Shown: positions 51,599-60,564 of the stretch, piece by piece
Position numbering within the stretch: the stretch's first letter is position 1
How the letters are laid out: each line of letters starts with the position of its first letter
From: Acidimicrobiaceae bacterium
GTDB lineage: Bacteria; Actinomycetota; Acidimicrobiia; Acidimicrobiales; RAAP-2
NCBI GenBank assembly: GCA_027315315.1
Contig: DAHUYG010000038.1
Coordinates: 16,074 to 80,073 of the forward strand
Reading direction: 5' to 3'
DNA: 64,000 nt
The notes under the pieces: generated by a model
What the model was told of the DNA's origin: nothing
Database searches by the model: none
Seen by the model: the letters and a program-made list of their open reading frames with translations, nothing else
Position numbers and translations under genes: made by a program

Positions 51599-52771
51599 TC
51601 AGGACTCCTCGGAGCCGACGTTGTCGTTCGGGCGATGCCCCTCGGTGTGCTCCACGTGGCGCCTGGCGATGATGTGCACGTCAATGCCCGCGTCGGCCGC
51701 CCCTCGCGAGACCTTGCGCACGATCGAACCTCCCCGCAGCAGCTCCTGGAACCGGCCGCGCTGGCTCGATCCGAGCACGATCTGGGTGATCTGGCGCCTC
51801 CTCGCGAAATCGATGATGGCCGTCGCCGGGTCGTCGGATTCGATCTCAGTCCAGTCGGCCCCGACGTCGATGCAGAGCTGTCGCAGCCCATCGAGTGCCG
51901 ACTGGTCCGAACGGCTGCTGTCGTGCAGGTGGATGTGGACGGCGTGCAGGTCCGCCTTGGTGCGCGCCGCCATGCGTGACGCCCGCCGGATGATGGCCTC
52001 GGTGCCGGGGGCCGTGATCACCGCGACCAGGAATCGCTCGCTCGTCTCCCAGAGGACCTGGGTCTGGTACCGGGCGAGATGTTCGAGCAGTTCCTCCTCG
52101 GTCTCGTCGGCGAGGAATCGCAAGGCGAGCTCGCGCAACGCGATCAGGTTGTCGGTGCGAAAGAAGTGACTGAGAGCCTGGGGCACCTTCTCGGGCGGGT
52201 AGATGTTGCCGTGCAGCATGCGGCGGCGGAGCTGCTCGGGCGAGGAGTCGACCAGCTCGATCTGGTCGGCCCGGCGGAGCACCCAGTCCGGCACCCGCTC
52301 GCCGATGGAGACGCCGGTGATGGGCTCGACCGCGTCGGCGATCGACTCGAGGTGCTGGATGTTCACGGTGGTGATGACGTCGATCCCGGCGTCGAGGATC
52401 TGCAGGACGTCCTCCCAGCGCTTGGCGTGGGGGCCCGACCCGGGCACATTCGTGTGCGCCAGCTCGTCGATCAACGCGACGGCGGGATGACGATCGAGCA
52501 CCGCCTGGAGGTCCATCTCCTCGAACCGGGTTCCCCGGTACTCGACCGCCTTGCGGGGGATCACCTCCAGGCCCTTGGTCATGGCCTCGGTCTGGGGGCG
52601 ACCGTGCGATTCGACGAAGCCGATCGCGACGTCGGTCCCCCGGTCGTGGCGCCGAACCCCCTCCGAGAGCATGGCGTAGGTCTTCCCCACGCCGGCGGCC
52701 GACCCGAGATACACCCGGAAGCGCCCGGCCGGCTCGATGTCCTCTTGGTATTCCGTGGCGCGCTCATTCAT
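51599..52771 (-). CDS. KdpD N-terminal half (KdpD sensor + USP domains, no kinase)
   Basis: A 390-aa protein holding only the cytoplasmic front part of KdpD. The KdpD domain has the Walker A-like VYLGSAAGVGKTYAML (residues about 20-35), VALIDELAHTNVPGS (Walker B) and DVITTVNIQHLESI. It is followed by a universal-stress-like domain ending in ITQIVLGSSQRGRFQELLRGGSIVRKV. There are no membrane helices, His box or ATPase domain. The missing half is encoded at 57816-59291. It is the last gene of the leftward kdp operon, overlapping the OB-fold gene by 8 nt, and may regulate the kinase half in trans. Confidence 0.9.
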   Translation of the reverse strand: MNERATEYQEDIEPAGRFRVYLGSAAGVGKTYAMLSEGVRRHDRGTDVAIGFVESHGRPQTEAMTKGLEVIPRKAVEYRGTRFEEMDLQAVLDRHPAVALIDELAHTNVPGSGPHAKRWEDVLQILDAGIDVITTVNIQHLESIADAVEPITGVSIGERVPDWVLRRADQIELVDSSPEQLRRRMLHGNIYPPEKVPQALSHFFRTDNLIALRELALRFLADETEEELLEHLARYQTQVLWETSERFLVAVITAPGTEAIIRRASRMAARTKADLHAVHIHLHDSSRSDQSALDGLRQLCIDVGADWTEIESDDPATAIIDFARRRQITQIVLGSSQRGRFQELLRGGSIVRKVSRGAADAGIDVHIIARRHVEHTEGHRPNDNVGSEES

Positions 52772-53123
52772 CGCCGGTGCCCCCACCCGGCGCTGGCCCG
52801 TCGGGGCCGAGGCGGTAGAGCGGGTTCCAGATCGTGAGTCGGCCGTGGTCCATTCTCGCCGTCCCCTCCACGTGACACCGTGCACCGGACACCAGGCCCG
52901 GCACCCGGTCGCGGCCGAGGAACAGCAAGTCGACTCGCCCGGTGCCGTCGTCGAGGACGCAGCGGAACCCGAGCCCGCTCGGGCCCCCGTCGCCTCGCGA
53001 CCACGGACTCGTCTCGACGATCGTTCCGCCCGCAGTGACCCTGGTTCGCTCGGCGGCCTCCCCGAGGCGGAGCACGAGCCGCATGCCCGGCGTAGGCGGG
53101 TCCGAGGCGATCATCCCGCTCAT
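52764..53123 (-). CDS. OB-fold nucleic-acid-binding-type protein in the kdp operon
   Basis: A 119-aa protein with a predicted OB-fold: RTRVTAGGTIVETSPW, then GFRCVLDDGTGRVDLLFLGRDRVPGLVSGARCHVEGTARMDHGRLTIWNPLYRL, the strand pattern of OB-fold nucleic-acid-binding (tRNA_anti-like) domains. Its ATG overlaps the kdpC stop as ATGA and its stop overlaps kdpD-N. Similar OB-fold genes occur beside Trk potassium genes in other actinobacteria (mycobacterial Rv2694c region, from memory), so a link to potassium uptake is plausible. Its function is unknown. Confidence 0.75.
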   Translation of the reverse strand: MSGMIASDPPTPGMRLVLRLGEAAERTRVTAGGTIVETSPWSRGDGGPSGLGFRCVLDDGTGRVDLLFLGRDRVPGLVSGARCHVEGTARMDHGRLTIWNPLYRLGPDGPAPGGGTGDE

Positions 53124-53743
53124 CGCAACTTGGCCAGCGCCTCGTTCAACTGGAGGACGTCGATATACGCGCTCCCGAGGAACCCCAGCGCGGCACCGTT
53201 GGTCTCTTTGGCGACGAGCTTTCGCAGCCGGGCGGCGGGGATGCCGGTGGCCTTCGAGACCATCGGGACCTGCACGAGGGCGTCCTGGGGCGTGACGTCC
53301 GGATCGAGGCCACTCCCCGAGGTGGTCACGAGATCCGCGGTCGGGTTGACCCCCAGCGCGTGCCAATAGCGCACCAGGGCCTTGGTGTTGTCGTAGAGCG
53401 CCTTGGAGCGCGGCCCGAGGTTCGTCGCCCCGGACTCACCGGAGACGCCGTTGGCCACGAGCGGGTTGTCGCCGCCCGAGGAATGCGTCTTGGCGTTCGC
53501 TGCGTATGGGCCGGTGTCGTCGGGGCGCCCGTGGAAGACGCAGCTGCCCAATGGGTGACCGGGGCACTTGACCGCCGCCCAGTTCTGGCCGATCAGCGTC
53601 GAGCCGTTGGCGGTGATCGACCCGTCCGCCTGGTGCCTGAAGAGCAGCTGGGCGACTCCGGTCCCGGCCAGTGCGTAGACGAACCCGAAGAACACGGTGA
53701 AGGCGAAGATGGCCACGAGCGAACGCCGGAGGTTGATGAGCAT
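53120..53743 (-). CDS. kdpC: Potassium-transporting ATPase subunit KdpC
   Basis: A 207-aa KdpC with one N-terminal membrane helix (LVAIFAFTVFFGFVYALAGTGVAQLLF), then the periplasmic domain with SGSGLDPDVTPQDALVQVP and LGSAYIDVLQLNEAL, the family signatures. KdpC joins KdpB to KdpA in the complex. It starts 12 nt after kdpB and is coupled to the OB-fold gene. Confidence 0.95.
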   Translation of the reverse strand: MLINLRRSLVAIFAFTVFFGFVYALAGTGVAQLLFRHQADGSITANGSTLIGQNWAAVKCPGHPLGSCVFHGRPDDTGPYAANAKTHSSGGDNPLVANGVSGESGATNLGPRSKALYDNTKALVRYWHALGVNPTADLVTTSGSGLDPDVTPQDALVQVPMVSKATGIPAARLRKLVAKETNGAALGFLGSAYIDVLQLNEALAKLR

Positions 53744-53755
53744 GTCGACCCGCGA

Positions 53756-55828
53756 TTAGTAGGCGTGGAGGGCGACCAGGATGAGGTCGATCAGCTTGAT
53801 GAAGATGAAGGGCACGATGATCCCGCCGATGCCGTAGATCCAGACGTTGCGGCGCAGGATCGCAGAGGAGCTCATCGCCCGGAACTTCACCCCTCGGAGC
53901 GCCAGGGGGATCAGCGCGATGATCACGAGCGCATTGAAGATCACTGCGGAGAGCACCGCGCTCTGGGAGTTGTGGAGCTTCATGATGTTGAGGGTGTTGA
54001 GCTGCGGATACGTGGCCACGAACAACGCCGGGATGATGGCGAAGTACTTCGCCACATCGTTGGCGATCGAGAACGTCGTCAGCGAGCCACGCGTGATGAG
54101 CAACTGCTTTCCGATCTCCACGATGTCGATCAGCTTCGTCGGATTCGAATCGAGATCGACCATGTTGCCGGCCTCCTTGGCCGCGGTCGTTCCGGTGTTC
54201 ATCGCCACACCGACGTCGGCCTGGGCGAGCGCCGGCGCGTCGTTCGTGCCGTCGCCGGTCATGGCGATGAGTTTTCCGCCCTTCTGCTCCGAACGGATCA
54301 GTGCCAGCTTGGCCTCGGGCGTCGCCTCGGCCAGGAAGTCGTCGACACCTGCCTCCTGCGCGATCGCAGCAGCCGTCAGGGGATTGTCCCCGGTGATCAT
54401 CACCGTGCGAATCCCCATCGAGCGCATCTCGTCGAACTTCTCGCGGATCCCCTGCTTCACGACGTCCTTCAGCTCGATGACGCCGAGGGTCTCGCTCCCT
54501 TCGGCCACGACCAGGGGCGTCGAACCGGCCCGGGAGATGCCCTCGACGATCTCGTCGAGATCACTCGGCACCTCTCCGCCCTGACCGCGCACCCAGGTTC
54601 TGATCGATTCGGCCGCTCCCTTGCGGATCCGCCGTCCTTCGACGTCGAGACCGGACATGCGGGTCGTCGCGCTGAACGGCACGAACGTGTGCTGCTCGAG
54701 TTGGCGCTCGCGGATGTCGAAGCGCTCCTTGGCCAGGATCACGATGGAACGACCCTCGGGCGTCTCGTCCGCGAGCGAGGCCAACTGGGAGGCGTCGGCG
54801 ACCTCACGCTCCTCGTGGTCAGCGACGGGGACGAAGCGGGTGGCCATGCGGTTTCCGAGGGTGATGGTGCCGGTCTTGTCCAACAGGAGCGTCTGGACGT
54901 CGCCCGCCGCCTCGACGGCTCTCCCGCTCATGGCGAGGACGTTGCGCTGGACCAGGCGGTCCATCCCGGCGATCCCGATGGCGGACAGGAGTGCCCCGAT
55001 GGTCGTCGGGATGAGACAGACCAGGAGCGAGACCAAGACGACCACCGACACCGAAGCACCCGAGTAATGGCCGAAGGCCTGGAGGGTGACCACCACCGGA
55101 ATGAACACGATCGTCAATACCGACAGCAGGATCGTCAAGGCGATCTCGTTCGGCGTCTTCTGCCGGTTGGCCCCCTCGACGAGGGTGATCATCCGGTCTA
55201 GGAAGGTTTGTCCCCTCTCGGCGGTGATCCGCACGACGATCCGGTCCGAGAGCACCTTGGTCCCTCCGGTGACCGCCGAGCGGTCCCCTCCGGACTCCCG
55301 GATCACCGGTGCCGATTCTCCGGTGATCGCGGACTCGTCGACGGACGCGATGCCTTCGACAATCTCGCCATCGGAGGGGATCAGATCGTTCGCTTCACAG
55401 ACCACCAGGTCTCCCCGGGCCAGCGTCGACGCCGGCACGCGCTCCTCGGTGATGCCGTCGGCCCGCAGCCGGCGGGCCTCGGTCTCCGCGCGCATCCGAC
55501 GCAAGGTCTCCGCCTGCGCCTTTCCTCGCCCCTCGGCCATGGCCTCGGCGAAGTTGGCGAAGATCACGGTCAAGAAGAGCCAGATCGTGATCGACCAGGC
55601 GAACTTTCCCGGGTGTGCGACGGCCTCGATGAAGCTCACCACCGTGCCGATGAGTACGACGAACATGACCGGGTTTCTGATCTGGACCCTGGGCGTCAAC
55701 TTCTTGAAGGCGTCGACCAGGGCCTGGCGCATGATCGTCCGGTCGAACAGGCTGCGCCCCTGAGCCACCCCGCGCGCCGCGGGGGTCTCGGGCGCCTCTG
55801 GCTGCAACAGTGCCGGTGCGCTGGACAT
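53756..55828 (-). CDS. kdpB: Potassium-transporting P-type ATPase subunit KdpB
   Basis: A 690-aa P-type ATPase that powers K+ uptake by KdpFABC. The phosphorylation motif is [13 protein letters not shown] (Asp near residue 315), the actuator loop is [19 protein letters not shown], and the hinge is [21 protein letters not shown]. About seven membrane helices are expected. The ATG overlaps the kdpA stop by one base (TGATG). The C-terminus [18 protein letters not shown] is typical. Confidence 0.97.
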   Translation of the reverse strand: MSSAPALLQPEAPETPAARGVAQGRSLFDRTIMRQALVDAFKKLTPRVQIRNPVMFVVLIGTVVSFIEAVAHPGKFAWSITIWLFLTVIFANFAEAMAEGRGKAQAETLRRMRAETEARRLRADGITEERVPASTLARGDLVVCEANDLIPSDGEIVEGIASVDESAITGESAPVIRESGGDRSAVTGGTKVLSDRIVVRITAERGQTFLDRMITLVEGANRQKTPNEIALTILLSVLTIVFIPVVVTLQAFGHYSGASVSVVVLVSLLVCLIPTTIGALLSAIGIAGMDRLVQRNVLAMSGRAVEAAGDVQTLLLDKTGTITLGNRMATRFVPVADHEEREVADASQLASLADETPEGRSIVILAKERFDIRERQLEQHTFVPFSATTRMSGLDVEGRRIRKGAAESIRTWVRGQGGEVPSDLDEIVEGISRAGSTPLVVAEGSETLGVIELKDVVKQGIREKFDEMRSMGIRTVMITGDNPLTAAAIAQEAGVDDFLAEATPEAKLALIRSEQKGGKLIAMTGDGTNDAPALAQADVGVAMNTGTTAAKEAGNMVDLDSNPTKLIDIVEIGKQLLITRGSLTTFSIANDVAKYFAIIPALFVATYPQLNTLNIMKLHNSQSAVLSAVIFNALVIIALIPLALRGVKFRAMSSSAILRRNVWIYGIGGIIVPFIFIKLIDLILVALHAY

Positions 55829-57522
55829 CAGAAAAACCTCCCGCGGCTCAGTTGCTCGACGATCGGCCCCAGGGAGATGGCCGGGAAGAAGGTCAGCCCT
55901 CCGATGATGATGATGACCCCGATCGTCAGGCCGATGAACATCGTGTTGTCGGTCCGGAACGTGCCGAGCGAGGCCGGGACGACGTGCTTTGCTGCGAGCG
56001 AACCGGCGAGAGCAAGGGCGGGGATGAGGATGCCGAACCGGCCGATCAACATGTCGATCGCGCCGAGCACGTTGTAGAAGGCGGTGTTGCCGGTCAGACC
56101 GGCCATCGCCGAGCCGTTGTTGTTCCCCTGGGACGTGAAGGCGTAGAGGATCTCGGTGAAACCGTGGGGCCCACCGTTCAGTGGTCCGGCCCGCCCGGCG
56201 TGGATCGATACTGCGATGGCTGTGAGGACGAGCACGACGAGCGGCATGACGAGCGCCCCCAGGCCGGCGAGCTTCACCTCCTTGGCCTGGATCTTCTTTC
56301 CGAGGTACTCGGGTGTTCGCCCGATCATCAGTCCGCCGATGAACACGGCGATGATCGCGTAGATCAGGATCGTGTAGAGCCCGCTTCCCACCCCGCCCGG
56401 CGTGACCTCTCCCAGCATCATCCCGGAGAGGGCCCCGAACCCGCCGATCGGGGTGTACGAGTCCGTCGCGCTGTCGACCGCCCCGTCTGAGGTCTGGGTC
56501 ATCGAGACGTTGAACAACGCACTGGTCGGGATCCCGAAACGGACCTCTTTGCCTTCGGTGTTGCCGACACTCGAATGCACCCCGGCCGCCGCGACGGCCG
56601 GGGTGTTCTGGTGCTCGGCATAGGCGGTGAAGCTGACCCAGGCACCGAAAATGATCACCATCGCCGCCAACAAGGCGGCCCCGTGGCGAACGCTCTTCAC
56701 CATCTTGCCGAACGTGTAGGTGAGGGCGAACGGGATCGAGAGTGTGAGCCAGATGTACAGCAGATTGGTGATCGCAGTCGGGTTCTCGAAGGGATGGGCC
56801 AGGTCGGCGTTGAAGAAGCCGCCACCGTTGGTCCCGAACTGCATGATCGAGGCCATGAAGCCGGCCGGCCCCCGGGGGATGGTCTGGGTGACCCCGTTCA
56901 AGGCATCGTGGATGACCACTGGGCCGGCGAGGGTCTGCACGGCTCCCTGTCCGACGACGATGATCCCCGCCACGAAGGCGACCGGCAGCAGGATGTAGAG
57001 CATGCAGCGGGTGATGTCGACCCAGAAGTTCCCGATCGTCGGAGAGCTGCGCCGCGAGAAACCCCTCACGAGGGCGATGGCCGCCGCGATCCCGACCGCC
57101 GCGCTCACGAACTGTTGCACCGTGAGGACGCCGATCTGGGAGAAGTACGACAAGGTCGTCTCGCCGCCGTAGTTCTGCCAGTTCGTGTTCGTGACGAACG
57201 ACACGATGGTGTTGAGGCTCAGAGCCGGCGCAACGGCACCGAAGTGCTGTGGGTTGAGCGGCAGCGATCCCTGGATCCGCAGGAGCAGGTAGCCGAAGGC
57301 GAGGAAGAGGGCCGAGAAGATGACCGTCGAACTCGCGTAGCGCTTCCAGGGCTGCTCGTACTCCTCGGCGGGACCGGTTCGGAGCAGACGGTAGAAGGGC
57401 CGCTCGGCCCAGGCCAAGAACTGCACCCGCCCCTCGAAGACGGCCGCCATGTACGCGCCGAGGTACCGCCAGGTCAACCCCAGCAGGACGATGAGGACGA
57501 CGATGGTCCAGAAGAACCCCAT
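55828..57522 (-). CDS. kdpA: Potassium-transporting ATPase subunit KdpA
   Basis: A 564-aa polytopic channel-like subunit that binds K+. Selectivity-region repeats are visible: [46 protein letters not shown] and [14 protein letters not shown]. The ATG at 57522 overlaps the kdpF stop (TGATG), which fits better than the GTG at 57531 used in the track. kdpB follows with a one-base overlap. Confidence 0.96.
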   Translation of the reverse strand: MGFFWTIVVLIVLLGLTWRYLGAYMAAVFEGRVQFLAWAERPFYRLLRTGPAEEYEQPWKRYASSTVIFSALFLAFGYLLLRIQGSLPLNPQHFGAVAPALSLNTIVSFVTNTNWQNYGGETTLSYFSQIGVLTVQQFVSAAVGIAAAIALVRGFSRRSSPTIGNFWVDITRCMLYILLPVAFVAGIIVVGQGAVQTLAGPVVIHDALNGVTQTIPRGPAGFMASIMQFGTNGGGFFNADLAHPFENPTAITNLLYIWLTLSIPFALTYTFGKMVKSVRHGAALLAAMVIIFGAWVSFTAYAEHQNTPAVAAAGVHSSVGNTEGKEVRFGIPTSALFNVSMTQTSDGAVDSATDSYTPIGGFGALSGMMLGEVTPGGVGSGLYTILIYAIIAVFIGGLMIGRTPEYLGKKIQAKEVKLAGLGALVMPLVVLVLTAIAVSIHAGRAGPLNGGPHGFTEILYAFTSQGNNNGSAMAGLTGNTAFYNVLGAIDMLIGRFGILIPALALAGSLAAKHVVPASLGTFRTDNTMFIGLTIGVIIIIGGLTFFPAISLGPIVEQLSRGRFF

Positions 57523-57611
57523 CAGAACCACTCGGGCTTGAACATGGCCACGCCCAAATAGATGACGGTCACGATCGAGACCGCGAGGAGGACCCCTTGC
57601 GCCCAGGTCAC
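57522..57611 (-). CDS. kdpF: KdpF, small membrane subunit
   Basis: A 29-residue peptide with one hydrophobic helix ([17 protein letters not shown]) and the conserved KdpF ending KPEWF, which matches the usual RPExF. It stabilises the KdpABC complex. It is too short for the track. The GTG at 57611 overlaps the stop of an even smaller upstream ORF as GTGA. Confidence 0.85.
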   Translation of the reverse strand: MTWAQGVLLAVSIVTVIYLGVAMFKPEWF

Positions 57612-57691
57612 ACGCGCTCCAACGCCCAGATGAAGCCGAGCAGGGTCAGGCCGAAGCCGATCACCCCGAGGACAACCAAGAAGTCCGCCAC
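57608..57691 (-). CDS. 27-residue membrane micro-ORF upstream of kdpF
   Basis: From the GTG at 57691 the frame encodes MADFLVVLGVIGFGLTLLGF and then IWALERV. It is a single hydrophobic helix ending in a charged ALER, coupled to kdpF through a GTGA overlap. Such tiny helices are often missed upstream of kdpF in actinobacteria (as I recall). A structural or regulatory role in the Kdp complex is inferred from position only. Confidence 0.55.
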   Translation of the reverse strand: MADFLVVLGVIGFGLTLLGFIWALERV

Positions 57692-57740
57692 ACCCCGATC
57701 CTGTGCACGCCAAAGCTGAACGGGGCCTCAATGCGACCCG

Positions 57741-57761
57741 GAAGGGCTGAATAATTCCTTC
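57741..57761. promoter_or_regulatory. AT-rich dyad in the divergent kdp promoter region
   Basis: GAAGG and CCTTC flank the palindrome GAATAATTC, an AT-rich island between the kdpF operon and the kdpD-C/kdpE operon. It is a good candidate for the KdpE binding site or the shared promoter. No -35 box is clear. Confidence 0.45.
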
Positions 57762-57815
57762 ACGGCCTCGTCGGGACCTTGATCCCGACAGGATGTCGGC
57801 TCCCGGCGCGTGAGA

Positions 57816-59291
57816 ATGAAGCCCATGCGCGCTGGGCTGAGGGGCTCGATCGTGGGCATCTCCACCGCCCTCGGGCTGGGCGCCGCCATGTTGCCGTGGC
57901 GATCGCACCTGGCCATCGCCACGACCGCCCTCGTGCTCGTCGTACCGGTCGTCGCCGGGGTGATCGTTGGGGGATATCCGGGCGGGATCGCGAGCGTCGC
58001 AGCCGGGTTCCTCGTGTACGACTTCGCCTACATCCCGCCCTACAACACGCTGAGCGTCGGTGCAGGTCAGAATTGGGTGGCGCTCGGGGTCTACCTCGTG
58101 GTGATGCTCCTGGTCGCCCAGGTAGCTGCCCACCTCAGATCGGCCCGGGCCGTCGCCCAGCGTCGCGCCGACGAGGCGCTTCGACTCTCAGCCTTGACCC
58201 AACTTCTTGTCGAGGGCGGATCGGTCCAGGAACTGCTCGACACCGTGGTCCGGGCGATAGCCACCGTCTTCGAGGTCGAATCGGTGGCGCTGCTCCTACC
58301 GGAGGAGGGCAAGCTGCTGGTTGCCGCTTCCGCCGGGACTCCCCTCGAGGACTCCGATCTCGCACGAGTGGCATCCGGCTCCGGACTCCCGGTGGCGGTC
58401 GGCACCCTTCGCCCCGGCTCCGATTCCTTGCAGACGCTCGCCCTGGATGCATCGGAGGGTCCCGTGGGGATCCTCGCCCTGCGGGGCCTCCCGGCATCCT
58501 TCCGCGATGGTGCACTCCTTCGGACCTTTGCCAACCACGCCGCGCTCGCCCTCGAGAAGGTGCAGCTCCGGGCGAGGGCCGAACGCACCCTGCTGCTCGA
58601 GGAGATGGACCGTATCCGGAAGGACCTAATCGGTGCGGTGTCCCATGACCTCCGCACCCCGCTTGCCACGATGAAGGTCGCCTCGTCCTCGCTTCTCGAT
58701 CCGACGGCCAAGCTCTCCGCGCAAGACATCGCGGAACTCCATGGCCTCATCGACGCGCAGGTCGATCGCCTGACCCGACTCGTCACGAGCCTCTTAGACC
58801 TCAACCGCTACGAACACGGCGCGCTCACACTCGAACGCCATACGCGTGGCGTCCTCGATCTCATCGGAGATGCCCTGGCAGACATGCGCCCGACACTCGG
58901 GGACCGCTCGATCGTCCTCGACGTTCCCTCGGCGCTTCCCGACGTCGACGTCGACCCGGTGCTCATCGGTCAGGTGCTAGCCAACCTGCTCGACAACGCC
59001 GAGTGCCATTCGCCCCCACGAGCGCCCATTCGGATCGCGGCCGAATGGCTGGACGGCTGCGTCGCGATCTCGATCAGTGACAGCGGCCCCGGGGTCCCGA
59101 ACGCGCAACGTGACACCATCTTCGGCAGCTTCGTCCGGTTCGACACCGGTGGCCGGGCAGGCCTGGGGCTCGCCATCGTCAAGGCCTTCGTGCAAGCCCA
59201 CGGCGAGCGAGTCTGGGTAGACGACGCCGTCGGCGGGGGTGCCCGCTTCGTCTTCACGATGCCCCCCCACCCCGTGGGAGGCCCGCTCTGA
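57816..59291 (+). CDS. KdpD C-terminal half: membrane sensor histidine kinase
   Basis: A 491-aa sensor kinase. The N-terminal four-helix DUF4118 membrane domain, typical of KdpD, includes VYDFAYIPPYNTLSV (near residue 70). It is followed by a GAF-like domain (about 125-265), then the HisKA box AVSHDLRTPLATMKVASSS with the phospho-His, and the HATPase domain (NLLDNAECHS; ISDSGPGVP; GLGLAIVKAFV). The cytoplasmic KdpD/USP part is absent and is encoded at 51599-52771. The start may be the GTG at 57810 or the ATG at 57816. It is coupled to kdpE by a TGATG overlap. Confidence 0.9.
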   Translation: MKPMRAGLRGSIVGISTALGLGAAMLPWRSHLAIATTALVLVVPVVAGVIVGGYPGGIASVAAGFLVYDFAYIPPYNTLSVGAGQNWVALGVYLVVMLLVAQVAAHLRSARAVAQRRADEALRLSALTQLLVEGGSVQELLDTVVRAIATVFEVESVALLLPEEGKLLVAASAGTPLEDSDLARVASGSGLPVAVGTLRPGSDSLQTLALDASEGPVGILALRGLPASFRDGALLRTFANHAALALEKVQLRARAERTLLLEEMDRIRKDLIGAVSHDLRTPLATMKVASSSLLDPTAKLSAQDIAELHGLIDAQVDRLTRLVTSLLDLNRYEHGALTLERHTRGVLDLIGDALADMRPTLGDRSIVLDVPSALPDVDVDPVLIGQVLANLLDNAECHSPPRAPIRIAAEWLDGCVAISISDSGPGVPNAQRDTIFGSFVRFDTGGRAGLGLAIVKAFVQAHGERVWVDDAVGGGARFVFTMPPHPVGGPL

Positions 59292-59977
59292 TGGCCAAGA
59301 TCCTCGTCATCGACGACGATCCCTCGCTCCTCCGGGCGTTGCGCCTGGGCCTGCAGGCCGGCGGCCACCAGGTGCTCACGGCATCGAACGGTGAGCAGGG
59401 GGTGACGACTACGGCGACCTCCGCCCCCGACGTGGTGATCTTGGACCTCGGGCTCCCCGATATCGAGGGACTCGAGGTGTGTCGGCGGATCCGCCAGTGG
59501 AGCGACGTGCCGATCGTCGTCCTGTCCGCCACCGAAGCCGAGGACCGCAAGGTCGCCGCACTCGACGGGGGCGCAAACGACTACGTCACCAAGCCCTTCG
59601 GCATGGCCGAGCTCGAGGCCCGGATCCGGGTCGCGCTGCGGAGGAAGGGGGCCGACGCAGAATCCCTCGAGGAACCGGTGATGACCGTCGGGGGCCTGAC
59701 CCTCGATCCGGTGCGCCGCGATGCCAGGCTCGAAGGGCGACCGGTCGACCTGACCGCCAAAGAGTTCGACGTGCTCGCCTTCCTGGCCCGGCACGCCGGC
59801 AAACGGTGCACGCACGAGATGATCCTCTCGGCAGTCTGGGGACCCGGGTACGGGCGCGAGTCCCAGTACCTGCATGCCTACATCCACCGCCTGCGCCAGA
59901 AGCTCAATGACCCAGATGCCCAGCTCATCCGTACCGCACCGGGGATCGGCTATGTGCTCGACGCCGGCGGGAGCTGA
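59291..59977 (+). CDS. kdpE: Response regulator KdpE
   Basis: A 228-aa OmpR-family regulator. The receiver domain has the acidic pocket VIDDDPS, the phospho-Asp in VVILDLGLPDIEG, and the Lys in DYVTKPFG. The DNA-binding winged helix has LTAKEFDVLAFLARHAGKRCTHEMIL and YLHAYIHRLRQKL. It should activate the divergent kdp operon. The ATG overlaps the kinase stop (TGATG). Confidence 0.94.
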   Translation: MAKILVIDDDPSLLRALRLGLQAGGHQVLTASNGEQGVTTTATSAPDVVILDLGLPDIEGLEVCRRIRQWSDVPIVVLSATEAEDRKVAALDGGANDYVTKPFGMAELEARIRVALRRKGADAESLEEPVMTVGGLTLDPVRRDARLEGRPVDLTAKEFDVLAFLARHAGKRCTHEMILSAVWGPGYGRESQYLHAYIHRLRQKLNDPDAQLIRTAPGIGYVLDAGGS

Positions 59978-60018
59978 TCCGAGCTCGCCCTGTCGCGACC
60001 GAGCACTTCAATAGAACC

Positions 60019-60564
60019 ATGACCGCTACTTCGACCTCGCTCCTCGCGGCATTCGATTACGTCTGGGGGCGGTTGATGCACCGGATCGAGGGCCTCACAG
60101 ACGAGGAGTACCGCTGGGAGCCAGTCGCTGCATGCTGGTCCCTCCGGCAGGACGACAGTGGGGCGTGGCGGATCGAAGGCTCGGTTGGCGACACCAGTTC
60201 ACCGATGCCGACGCCGGTGACGACGATCGCCTGGCGTCTCGGGCACCTGGCCGGAGTGGCGCTCGGAGGCTTCGCGGATCGATGGTTCGGTTCGGGCACG
60301 CTTCGGATCGAGGACATCGAATTCCCGGGGGCGGCCGCCGGTGTGCCTTCGTTCTGCGAGGAGAACTATCGCCGGTGGCGCGAAGGAATCGCATCGATCG
60401 AGGAGGGTCAGTGGTGGGAACCCCTCGGGGCGAGCTGGGGCATCTGGGCCGAGGCGAACCACGTGGACCTTGCCATCCACGTCTTCGACGAGGTCGTGCA
60501 CCACGGTGCAGAGGTTGGGTTGCTGCGGGACCTCTACCCTCGCCGTGCCGAGGTTCGGTGCTAG
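60019..60564 (+). CDS. DinB-superfamily protein
   Basis: A 181-aa four-helix protein of the DinB type, with possible metal ligands in TIAWRLGHLAGVALGGFADRWFG (near residue 78), in NHVDLAIHVFDEVVHHGAEVGLLRDL, and a W-rich RWEP segment early on. The function is unknown. Its TAG stop lies within the CTAG repeat that borders the IS1182-type element, so the insertion touches the end of the gene without changing the protein. Confidence 0.7.
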   Translation: MTATSTSLLAAFDYVWGRLMHRIEGLTDEEYRWEPVAACWSLRQDDSGAWRIEGSVGDTSSPMPTPVTTIAWRLGHLAGVALGGFADRWFGSGTLRIEDIEFPGAAAGVPSFCEENYRRWREGIASIEEGQWWEPLGASWGIWAEANHVDLAIHVFDEVVHHGAEVGLLRDLYPRRAEVRC

